Origin: Epiperipatus broadwayi
Taxonomy: Eukaryota > Onychophora > Udeonychophora > Euonychophora > Peripatidae
Length of the DNA stretch: 64,000 nucleotides
Direction of reading: 5' to 3'
Assembly (NCBI GenBank): GCA_028023455.1
Contig: JAQFVV010000030.1
Coordinates: 2,436,501-2,500,500, forward strand
The notes under the pieces were generated by a model. That model had not been told where the DNA came from. It did not search any database and worked only from the letters and a program-made list of their open reading frames with translations. Below, one piece after another: positions 48,801-58,362 of this stretch. The position numbers and the translations under genes are program-made. The stretch's first letter is position 1. Every line of letters starts with the position of its first letter.

Positions 48801-50110
48801 ATGTACCAGATGATTGGAAGAATGCAGTAATAATATTAATATTTAAAAAAGGTGATAAAGAAGATATTAGAAATTACAGATCTATCAGCCTTTTATCAGT
48901 TTTATACCAAATTTTTACCAAGATAATTACGACTCATCTACAAAGAACATTGGATTTCCACCAACCAAGGGAACAAGCTGGATTTAAAAGTGGTTGTAGT
49001 ACAGTAGATCATATCCAGGTATTGAGAGAAGTTATAGAAAGGACAAATGAATATGAGTTGCCGTTATGTTTTTGGATTTGTAGATTATTGAAAAGGCATT
49101 TGATTCTATAAACATTTCTTCAGTGATTAAAGCATTGGATCATCAATGTATAGATCCAGGATATTGTCATATTTTAAAGAATATTTATAAAAATGCAACA
49201 GCAACAATTAGATTACATAATGATACTGGGAAAGTCAACATTGAGAAAGGTGTAAGACAAGGTGACTCCATATCTCCAAAACTTTTTACAGCAGTGTTGC
49301 AAGAAATATTTTGTGGATTAAAATGGGAAACTAAAGGAGTGAAAGTAAATGGAGATTATTTAAGTCATTTAGATTTTGCAGATGATATAGTTGTTTTTGC
49401 AATTAATGCTTCAGAGCTGCAGGAAATGTTGCAGGAGTTATCAGATGAAAGTAGGAAAGTAGGACTAAAGATAAATGTTAAAAAGTCTCCAGTAATGTTT
49501 AATTGATATGCTCAAAATATGAAAATAAAGATTGATTATGATGAATTAGAAGTTAACAGTTACAAATATGTTGGTCAGATTATTAATACAGATGGAAACA
49601 TAATGGATGAAATTAATCATAGAATTAAACTTGGTTGGAGTGCTTTTGATAGAAATAACTTGATACTAAAAGGAAATATGCTTATGTGTTTGAAAATGGT
49701 TTTTAACAATTGTGTTTTACCAGTTCTTACTTATGGATCTGAGACTTGGACACTTAATAGAACAGCAATACAGAGACTCCAGACCACTCAAAGAAGTATG
49801 GAGAGATGCATGTTGGGAGTAACAAGAAGAGATTGAAAATGCAATGTATGGGTAAGGGAACAAACAGGTGTTACTGATCTCATTGAAAAAATTAAAAGAT
49901 TGAAATAGAGTTGGGCTGGACATTTTGCTAGAAGAGGTGATAATAGATGGACAATTGAAATCTTAAACTGGATTCCAAGAGATTGTAAAAGACCCAGAAA
50001 GAGACCATATGTGAGGTGGATGGATGAAATAAGAAAGTATGCAGGGGTGATGTGGAGAAGCTAAAGATCGGAGATGGATTAAACTTGGAGAGACCTTCAT
50101 CCTGCAGTGG
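48801..50110 (+). pseudogene. RTE reverse transcriptase, palm and C-terminal part, broken
   Basis: Segments appear in order across several frames: a fingers/palm piece (WKNAVIILIFKKG-like, YRSISLLS), QAGFKSGCSTVDHIQVLRE, and FVDY.KAFDSI with a stop inside. An open piece at 49123-49506 has GVRQGDSISPKLFTAVLQE and the catalytic HLDFADDIVVFA (F-A-D-D at 49374-49385). A further piece at 49519-49836 has VGQIINTDGNIMDEINHRIK and VLPVLTYGSETWTLN. The tail has RRSMERCMLGVTRRD, WAGHFARRGDNRWTIEIL and RPRKRPYVRWMDEIRK. The tail is characteristic of RTE elements. The polymerase motifs are present but frameshifts and stops separate them. Confidence 0.88.
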
Positions 50111-50138
50111 ATTGATAATGGTTGATGATGATGATGAT

Positions 50139-50312
50139 ACATATTTCATGCTGAACCAGCATTTAGCAGTTGGTCGGATCATCTCCCACATCTATATATA
50201 TAATCAGTGCTCTGTAAATAGTAAGATAGCAAATCTGTACCCTTAATGGACAGGCTTCACCATTCTTCAATTCTTCAGCCATCCATACCACTGAAATTCT
50301 GATGATGGAATG
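50139..50312 (-). mobile_element. Fragment of the ribozyme-bearing SINE (copy f), core mutated
   Basis: On the minus strand it has a long leader (GTATGGATGGCTGAAGAATT, GCCTGTCCATTAAGGGTACA), stem I and stem II (ATGC/GCAT), and GAAA, but the core reads CTGCTAA in place of CTGATGA. It stops just after GAAA, where it meets the (GAT)n tail of the RTE copy. The ribozyme is certainly dead. Confidence 0.7.
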
Positions 50313-51760
50313 CTCATATTTGTAAATAACAGTTTAATTAAATAATGTAATAAGTACAGTTTTAAGGAGTCAGTCTATGGAATTAATACCAAAAATTTTG
50401 TAAGTTAAAGTAATAAAGTGTTTAACAGATATTTGAATTTTTCATTATTATTATTTCTAGTCAATAAATTTATTATTCATTATTTTAAATTATTCCAGTT
50501 ATTTAGTAATAGAATAGATTAAATATTATACATATTTTCTTTTGTTCAGTCACCAGTATCCTTCATTTCCAATGTTAGTTTCATACTAACAGTATATGGG
50601 ATATAGTTGGTGCAAAGTAATGTTCATTTTCAAATCTACTCACTTTATAAGTTTTATAATAATTAGTTTATCAATGATCAGAGGTATCAGATGACATTGA
50701 GGATTGATAATGTTTAGCATTGATATAATGATCCTGGTTCTGTTGATATTTCTTATTATAGTTATTTTACAAGTTATGTAAACGCAAGCAGCAGATATAT
50801 CGGTGATTGTGTTTAAAATTTAGTGCCCCTAGTTTGGCAATGGTTTTATGATTGTATGCATCTTAAATCTGGTCACAAAATTTGAGTTTTGATTAAGGTA
50901 TTGCTAATACTCTTGTGGATTAACTTAATGCTAATATAATTGTGTTGCTGGTAACACCATGATTATCACTTGTACTGGCTTCTAATGCTGATCCCCCCCC
51001 CCCAATTATTGATGTGTCATTGCTTCATCCTCTGCTGCCTTTCTTCCACTCCATTACAATATCTTAATAAATGTAAACAATAATTACAATATTTCACATA
51101 TATTCATAATTTATATGATTTATTTATTTTTAAATGTAAGCAAGCAAATTTGACTGCTCAGTAATTTTCCTTACAGCTTATGTTAATAAGAAAGGTTAAA
51201 TAAAAAACAAACACCATAAAAAGTACATGTAATCTATAAAGTAATTGATAAGCATAAATCCAAAAGAAATAAAAATCTATCTTTAAATATATATATTTGC
51301 CTTATTTATTTTCATAGTTGTTCTATTTCATAGCAGTACTGTAGCAAATGTACATTTTCTGTCCTTTTTTATAATAGATATATTTTTTTATTTTCCCCAT
51401 GCCTTTATGATAATAACTATGAAGTGCAAGAGCACAAGATTATATCTCCAAATTGTGGGCAAAAAAGAAAAAAAAAATCATGTATTGATCACTACATTAC
51501 AAGCTAGTTTTATAGAAATTTAATATTATATAATTTTTTTACAAAATAAAAACTAAGGAAAGCAAATTATTTGAATAAAATTTTAGATGTAACTATTTTG
51601 AACTATTGTAAAATTAAATTTCTTTTTTAATTTAATGTAAGAAATGGGTTATCTAATTATTTGTTAATTTGATATGGTTAGCAGTCATTTTGTTAATCTG
51701 ATTTCTGTTCAATATTTGTACATTTGTGGATGGTTTTTTTCCATTGAGACTAAAAAGTTT
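50313..51760. other. No gene seen
   Basis: AT-rich DNA with a C run at about 50993-51003. No recognised repeat or credible frame. Confidence 0.5.
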
Positions 51761-51764
51761 TTTT

Positions 51765-52972
51765 AAGTTAAAAAAGGGTACTTGTAAGTTTTCAGGATCA
51801 CCAAGATGGCAGCTCTTATTTTTGATAAATATACACTTTTGAGGGCTTACCAAGGTAGCCATATTTTTGATAAATTTCATTAACTATTTCAATTTTTTGT
51901 TGTTTTTAAATTAAAACATAAAGTAATAAATTCCAATTAATGTAATTGACAATCTTTATTTCATTTTTTTTTTTTTTTTTTACTTACTTCCTAAAGCTGG
52001 TTTAGTTATGTTAACAAAAAATGAATACAGGGGCTACAATCTCTCTAAGATATATTTGATATATCTACAAAAAATGAACCCAAAAATATAAATAGAATAT
52101 TTACAATTTATTTGCAGATCTGTTAGTTACATCTTCAAAAAATGAACCCAAAAATATAAATATATTTACAATTGATTTGTGGTAGCATACTCCACTGCAT
52201 TCTGTTATGTGACAGGAAGATCCCAAATTTTGATTATTTGCACAATTTACAAAAAAAAAAAAAAACTGTCCAAAAAGAAACACAAGAACTGAAAGTAACA
52301 ATGATAAGAGTGTCATCACTTCCACATTCAAATATAAGTGAAAATAAATATAATCTTTATGAAATTTATCGGAATTTATTATTTTTTTTGAAATTTTACA
52401 TTAATTTTTTTTTTGAAATTTAATAACTAAGATCTTCAGGAGATTATAGGGCCTCGGAACATCTGTAGCGATTTGGAAGCCATTTTGGATTGCACGTCTG
52501 CAATGTGAATAAACTATAAATATTGTATTTATTATTATTTGGTTCATTGTTTGTAAATGTAACTAAGATGTCTTCGGGAGATTGTAGGCCCTCCACTCAT
52601 TTTTTGTAAATGTAACTAACACATCTTCGAGAAGCAAATAGAAAAATTAATTAAAGATTTTCAATTAAATTTATTGGAATTTATTACTTTATTTTTTAAC
52701 TTAACAAAACAAACACAGTTTCAGAAGACTGTAGGCCCTCCACTCATTTTGTAAATCTTTTTGGGGGAAGTAAAAAACAAAATTGAAATAAATTTATCGG
52801 AATTTTTTTTTTAAAAAAGATTTAACTTTAATTTTATAAATGTCGAGAGATGGTTAATGAAATTTATCAAAAATATAGGCTGCCATCTTGGTAAAAGCAC
52901 TCAAAACTATTTTTCAAAAATACGGGCAGCCATCTTGCAGTTCTGAAAACTGACAAATACAAAAAAAGGGCA
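51765..52972. mobile_element. Foldback element of about 1.2 kb with about 120-bp inverted ends
   Basis: The left end (about 51765-51895; AAGTTTTCAGGATCACCAAG, ATGGCAGCTCTTATTTTTGA, GATAAATTTCATTAACT) and the right end (about 52850-52972) are inverted copies with roughly 80 percent identity by eye. Inside are several short direct repeats: CAAAAAATGAACCCAAAAAT twice, and GTAGGCCCTCCACTCATTTT twice with looser relatives. No coding frame. This fits a non-autonomous foldback DNA transposon; I cannot name the superfamily. Confidence 0.75.
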
Positions 52973-53454
52973 CTGGATTGATAGATTCAGATATTAAAAT
53001 AATTTTAATTTTTGATGATGCTTTCTAAAACAATGCCAAAAATATTTAAAATGTAAAAATCAGAAAATCATAATTAGCAAAGTACATAATAGTATGTATT
53101 TTGTAAATAATTGTGATTAATCTCATTACAAGATAATAATGGCAATATTAGAACAATATAATTAAAAAAAATATATTAAATATAATCTTAATCCATTTTT
53201 GGCTCTGAGCATATTTTTCAAAGGCAATCTTTATATTCAAAGCAACCATAACAGTTTTCTTTGAAAAAGACATTTTACACTGAAAGTGCATTAAAGTTAT
53301 ATTTAATTCTTCTGAATATATAACATTAGTAGTCTTTGATTTATATGATAGTATGTATTTGTATACATTTATATAAATAGTGATACTATATTTATTTGAT
53401 AAATATTTGGAAACCAGGCACTCTTCACAAACCTGGGACCTTAATTGGAAGTAT
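52973..53454. other. No gene seen
   Basis: AT-rich DNA. The minus frame 53148-53483 has no recognisable domain and overlaps the SINE. Confidence 0.5.
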
Positions 53455-53735
53455 AGGGGATTTGAACTCAGATTTTCACGCACCCTTCAACTATCCACAC
53501 TATCTCATACAACTGATACACATGACCACACACATGTAGAAAAGATAAATAATCACCAATATATGTATTTCATGCTAAACCAGCACTCATCAGTTGGTCC
53601 AGATTATCATCTCCCACACATATATATAATCAGTGCTCAGTTTATATTAAGATAGCAAATCTTTATACTTTAATGGACAGGCTTCAGTCCACTCCAACTT
53701 TTCAACCATCCATATCATTGAAAATCTGATGATGA
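53455..53735 (-). mobile_element. Hammerhead-bearing SINE, copy c (fullest leader)
   Basis: On the minus strand it reads from a leader (ATGGATGGTTGAAAAGTTGG, CCTGTCCATTAAAGTATAAA, GATTTGCTATCTTAATATAA) through the hammerhead to the tRNA-like segment and GAGTTCAAATCCCCTATA. It is the longest copy in the window at about 280 bases and lies leader-to-leader with copy d, so the two form a large inverted repeat. Confidence 0.82.
53544..53611 (-). ncRNA. Type I hammerhead ribozyme motif (copy c)
   Basis: Core CTGATGA at 53593-53587, stem II GTGC/GCAT with a 7-base loop, and GAAA at 53571-53568. A short stem III follows, and the predicted cleavage lies between 53560 and 53559 (triplet AUA). Stem I pairs ACCAA with TTGGT perfectly, then has an internal loop and ATAAT/ATTAT. 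All catalytic bases are in place; the only weak point is the G-U pair closing stem II and the very small stem III, which may need dimerisation as in other short-stem-III hammerheads. Confidence 0.68.
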
Positions 53736-53764
53736 AAACTCCAATCCCATGCTGATGCTAATAT

Positions 53765-53998
53765 TATAGTATAGAGATTTGCTATCTTAGTATAAACTGA
53801 GCACTGGTTATATATATGTATGGGAGATGATATTCTGGATCAACTGATGAGTGCTGGTTTCGCATGAAATACGTGTATTGGTGATTATTTATCTTTTCTA
53901 CATGTGTGTGGTCATGTGTATCAGTTGTATGAAAATAGTGTGGATAGTTGAAGGGTGCTTGAAAATCTGAGTTCAAATTCTCTATATTTATTTGATAA
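53765..53998 (+). mobile_element. Hammerhead-bearing SINE, copy d
   Basis: A plus-strand copy with leader (GATTTGCTATCTTAGTATAA), hammerhead, tRNA-like segment and terminal GAGTTCAAATTC. The leader is shorter than in copy c. Confidence 0.82.
53826..53893 (+). ncRNA. Type I hammerhead ribozyme motif (copy d)
   Basis: CTGATGA at 53844-53850, stem II GTGC/GCAT with loop TGGTTTC, GAAA at 53866-53869, and predicted cleavage after A53877 (triplet GUA). Stem I is ATCAA/TTGGT with one U-G wobble. The outer helix is weaker than in copy c. Confidence 0.65.
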
Positions 53999-54043
53999 AT
54001 GGAGCATTTTCAAATTTAATAATTAAAGAGAAAATAATGCACA

Positions 54044-54997
54044 ATAATTTTGGTGCCGATATAGTATGCGCTCAACACCATTTTAAATTTTATAATTCGC
54101 CCAAAATCTCCGCTGACATATTCAAGTGATAAATGACATCGATTATCATGTGGTTTCAAAAATGGTGGTTACAAAATAATATATTTCATCATTAATTAAA
54201 AAATCAAAATGCAACATTTGCAATTGTCATAGAGTATTTAAAAATCAAAATTCTAATTTTGATCAATATTTAGCATTTAAAAAAAAAAAAACCAAATTAT
54301 GTGAGTAAATACTTTGCATTAACATACATTACCACAATTTGCATAAATCTTTCAAAAATCAAAATACAATTTGTTTGTTATAAGCCCTTATCACAATTTA
54401 CATAAATCTTTCAAAAATCAAAATGCAATTTATGTTTGTTATAAGCCTATGAAAGAAATCAAAAGGCAATTTACGTTTTCTACTTTAAAAAAAAAACAAC
54501 CTTCAAGTGATCAACAGTAGCAAACTAATTTCTGATAAGAAAAAACTAAAATCCTATTGTTTGTAAAAATAATGTGCTGTATTTCGTATTTTATAGGTCA
54601 TAATCTTTTGGCATATTAATGAAAAGTAGATTAATTACGTTTTTTTTTTTTTTAAGTAGAAAATGTAAATTTATTTCTTTCATAGATTTTATAACAAACA
54701 TAAATTGCATTTTGCTTTTTGAAAAATCTTATGTAAATTGTGATAACGTATGTTAATGCAAAGTATTTACTCACATTATTTGATTTTGATTTTTTATTAA
54801 ATGTTAAATATTGATCAAAATTAGGATTTTGATTTTTTAATTAATGTTGAAATTTGTGATTTTGTAACCGCCTTTTTTTGAAACCACATGTTGATAAATT
54901 GATGTCATTTATTGCTTGAATGTGTCAGCGGGGTTTTTGGGTGAGTTATAAAATTCAAAATGATGTCAAGCATGTACTATATCAGCACTGTAATTTT
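54044..54997. mobile_element. Large foldback element, arms of about 400 bases
   Basis: The left arm (about 54044-54510) and right arm (about 54640-54997) are inverted copies. Pairs include GCCGATATAGTATGCGCTCA with the right end, GACATATTCAAGTGATAAAT with ATTTATTGCTTGAATGTGTC, and AGTAAATACTTTGCATTAAC with its reverse complement. The loop is only about 130 bases. A partial tandem repeat in the left arm (AATCTTTCAAAAATCAAAAT twice) makes it longer than the right arm. No coding content. A transcript through it would form a long, imperfect double-stranded RNA. Confidence 0.85.
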
Positions 54998-55891
54998 ATT
55001 ATAGTTGTATGAAAATGAAGGTTGAAGTTTATTTTCTACTGATTGATTTGAAAGAAATAACATTAATATAATAAATTAAAAAAAGAGAATGCTAGATACT
55101 ATAATGTCAGTCTAGTAAAGATAGTTTTTGGTTGTAAGGTTCTAGATATCTGAGATTATCTGATTGTAAAAGTTCTTTAATGGAATTATGAAAAATATTT
55201 GAAAGATATATAGTATAAAGTCTTATACCATTTCAGTTACTTTCATTTTTATGCAATTTTCATCTGCATTTGGTGCCCATATCAGTAAGGTAAATGTTTT
55301 GGAAACATATGGCTTGTTATGAAAGTTCACTTTTTACTTTTAATTCACTGCAACTACTTTTGTATGTACTTAATACAACATGGTTTACTCATTACTTTCT
55401 ATCATAAAAAACAAGCTTTGCCAAGAGTAAGTTCTGATAAAATAAATGCTTTCAAGAAATATTGCATACCATGCATATGACAGGTACAGAAATATAAATT
55501 GTTGGAATATTGGTACTTTGATGGAAGAGTAAAATTTGTATAAAACAAACATTTTCTCCTCAATAAATAGTGTCTTAACATTATTTCTAGATATATTAAA
55601 CCATGATTTTAAATATTTCTTTATTATACTTTATGTATAAAATGAATATCAAGGATAAAAATATAAAAAATCTACAAATATCTAACCATTGTATTTTATA
55701 TTAATTCTGATTTTAAGCATATTTAATAATTATGATATTAAAATTTTACCTAAATATATTTTGTAAATATATGTAACTGTTTTGAATTATAATATTTGAG
55801 TTGTATTTCACATTTGCTAGTGATGAATAATTCTAAATATTTACTTCTCTTTTCATCAAATAATGTAATTCTTATAAACTTGTTATATGAG
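54998..55891. other. No gene seen
   Basis: AT-rich DNA without a recognised repeat. It would be intron if the following exon is real. Confidence 0.45.
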
Positions 55892-55993
55892 TATTATGAA
55901 AAAGTAACAATTGAAGTTCAAAAGTTTTATAATGCACTAAGAATGCTTTCGGCAGATTACCTTCAGAATCATAGTGTTGTTCAGCAGATAGAA
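55892..55993 (+). CDS. Candidate internal exon, 34 codons, unknown protein
   Basis: A stretch of exactly 102 bases lies between an AG (55890-55891) and a GT (donor GAA/GTATGC at 55994). It is open in one frame through all 34 codons and reads YYEKVTIEVQKFYNALRMLS followed by ADYLQNHSVVQQIE. The product is amphipathic, helical and rich in codons typical of real proteins, unlike neighbouring AT-rich frames. A length divisible by three means phase 0-0 splicing without frame change. The tract upstream has TTCTCTTTTCATC, a modest polypyrimidine run. I do not recognise the family. It may also be chance; no partner exon is evident in the window. Confidence 0.42.
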
Positions 55994-57570
55994 GTATGCC
56001 TATATATATATGGACATCATTTGATATATAAATAAGGCTTAATATGTAAATACAGCATTTAAATGTTCCATTTTTTCATCAATGGAATACATGAATTCTA
56101 TCTGCTGATAGAATGTGGGTTCTTTGCAATTGCCCAAGCCTCTTTATATTTGCTTTTTCTATCATCTCTTTCAGCACAGACTGTACCACATTGTTGGAAG
56201 AGAAAGTGTGGTTTGTAATGAGCTCATGATCGAGAAAGATTGATTTGTATTCATTAGTCTATTTTGCTTTGTTGTACAAATACATATGCTGGGCAATTCT
56301 CATGGTTCTATTTGTTTGAGATTCCTCATAATATACAGGACAATAGGACACTGCATGGGATTTTATAGACAGCTTGAGGAGCATGCTCAACTGATATTTT
56401 CTTTAACTTTTAATGTTTTTTTTCATAAAATTTTACAATATATTTTCCCTTTGTTCGTTGTTATATTGCAACTTATAGATTCCATTCTACATAAATGCTT
56501 ATACATCATTTTTATTAATTTTATTCTAGTTGGAATATCTGTTGGTTGGTATGTTTGTAAACTTTTGAATCACTTCTATTATTCAAGTTAGAATGAAATA
56601 TTAATATTGAGATTTGATAGTTTTAAATTCAATAGAATTGTTTCAAACTTGGTACATAAGCATGAAATACCAGTCAAATCAATATGAGACACTAGATATG
56701 GAACAAGGGCAGGAAAATATTGAATATTTTGATATCAAATTTAAAAATTGTTCTTAGAATCTTAATGTTTTAAGTAAGACTCACAAAAGGACAGTGTAGA
56801 GATTTTTGTGTTTTCAATTTAAAGTTAAAATGACATTTTAAAATTGACATTTAATAGATTTAAGTTCAATATAATTTATTGAAATTTTGTACATTTTAAA
56901 AAAAAAAAATATCTACCAAAGTGATAGGACACAATAATATTTTAAATAGATGACTTATGTTTCTTCGATATTGAAAAATGGAGGTGTAGAGCTATGAATA
57001 TTTTGTTTTCAAATTTAAAAATTGTTTTTAAAAATTCAATTTTTTTTTTCATTTAGTTGAAATATGAAAATTAATTTACAATGCAGTATTGTTAAGTTTT
57101 TTTTTAAAAAAATTTTTTTTTTCAAATAAAAAGAAAAATTGTCAAACACTTTTTCAGAAAAGTTAGTTACTGATTTATTAGACATATGTACACATAAATA
57201 TAATATATACATAAAAAGTATACATATTAACATACTGCAGAAATATTTAGTGATATATGCCCCCTATAAGTGAAATTATATGTATTAAGTGAAGTTTATT
57301 TACCATATAATTTTGGGAAGCTTTTTTTTTTTAAATTTCTAATCAAAATCAAATATTTCAAACACTTTTCATTTAAAAAAATATTTTTAATCACATATAT
57401 TATGTATACATACTAAACATGTTATATTGCGTAAGGGGTATACATTTTAATTTATGACAGAAATATCTGGTGATATATATCAACTGTGTTAAGTGAATTT
57501 AAAGTACAATATAGTTTTAAATTTTTATTTAATGTACCAATATTAAAAAGTTAAAAATAATAGAATAAAA
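55994..57570. other. No assigned gene
   Basis: AT-rich DNA with a small hairpin near 56093-56130 (GAATTCTATCTGCTGATAGAAT). A 101-codon hydrophobic frame at 56286-56591 has no domain and is probably chance in T-rich DNA. Confidence 0.45.
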
Positions 57571-57575
57571 AAAAT

Positions 57576-57806
57576 CAAATGCTTTTATTTGCCATGCACT
57601 AAAAAAGAAAAATAATTGTTGTTTCAATGATAATTGGGATTTTTACATTTAAATAAAAGCATGGGGGTCCAGAAATTAAGTCAATCCTTTAATTAATTTC
57701 CTGACTCCCCTCCCCATGCTTTTATTTTAAATTAAATCTAAAAAACTCACTTGTGGTTGAAGAAACAATTTTTATTTTTTCTTTCTAGTGTGCCATAAAT
57801 AAAAAT
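57576..57806. mobile_element. Foldback MITE of about 230 bp
   Basis: Arms of about 95 bases face each other around a short loop centred on 57690. The inner arms are AATAAAAGCATGGGGGTCCAG and its near reverse complement with CCCCTCCCCATGCTTTTATT; the outer arms carry TTTGCCATGCACTA and TAGTGTGCCATAAA. No coding content. Confidence 0.75.
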
Positions 57807-58362
57807 GTTTAATATTTTTTTAAAAATTATCTCTATTATTCTTTAAAAATTTCTTACTTGGTACTTTTCTTTTGGTTAATGACAGTTTTCTGAACTAAAT
57901 TATTATTTTTTGTCTGATGTCTTGATTTTATGTTGTTGTTTTTTTGAGGAAAGATAGGTTATGAATAATATATAATATTGAGTATATTTTTATATTTGTG
58001 TCATTTAGTATAATGGTTTAACAATGAACTTAAGAACTAAAGATTGCTGGATCAAAGTTCAATTTAAACTCAAGTGTTGCTGGATTCCCATCACATTATC
58101 CATTCAGTTATTATATATGTGGACAGTTGTATGGTATCTACTTTAAAAACTTAAAAAGACAAATTAAATGACCAAACATTTAAATTTTAAAAACAAGTTT
58201 TTAGTTTTGTTTGTTTTATTATCCTATTATAAAATAAAAATTTTGTTAAAAATTTACTAATAAATTCCAAAATAGTTTTAAGTATATTTTTTAGAAAATG
58301 TTTTAAAATATTATAAATAATAAAAAAAAAGGGATAAATATTTTTAAAACCAATATATATAT
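57807..58362. other. No assigned feature
   Basis: AT-rich DNA. A weakly tRNA-like block lies near 58000-58075 (see rejected items). Confidence 0.45.

Larger units (their letters stand above)
46930..50138 (+). mobile_element. RTE-type non-LTR retrotransposon, longest copy
   Basis: The element covers an untranslated leader (about 46930-47212), an endonuclease, a linker and a reverse transcriptase, and ends CTGCAGTGGATTGATAATGG plus (GAT)5, the 3' tail shared with copies at 8333, 15020 and 27395. A single ORF with endonuclease and RT, a short 3' region and a simple-repeat tail are typical of the RTE clade (BovB-like relatives). About six frame breaks make it inactive. The left limit is uncertain. 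Confidence 0.88.

Noticed and set aside
56286-56591. 101-codon hydrophobic frame that could be a membrane protein
   Set aside because: Hydrophobicity follows from the T-rich DNA; there is no domain, neighbour or splice support.
58000-58075. tRNA-like block with TAGTATAATGGTTTAACA and GATCAAAGTTCAA
   Set aside because: The A-box-like part is fair, but the B box is poor and no fold or repeat family supports it.
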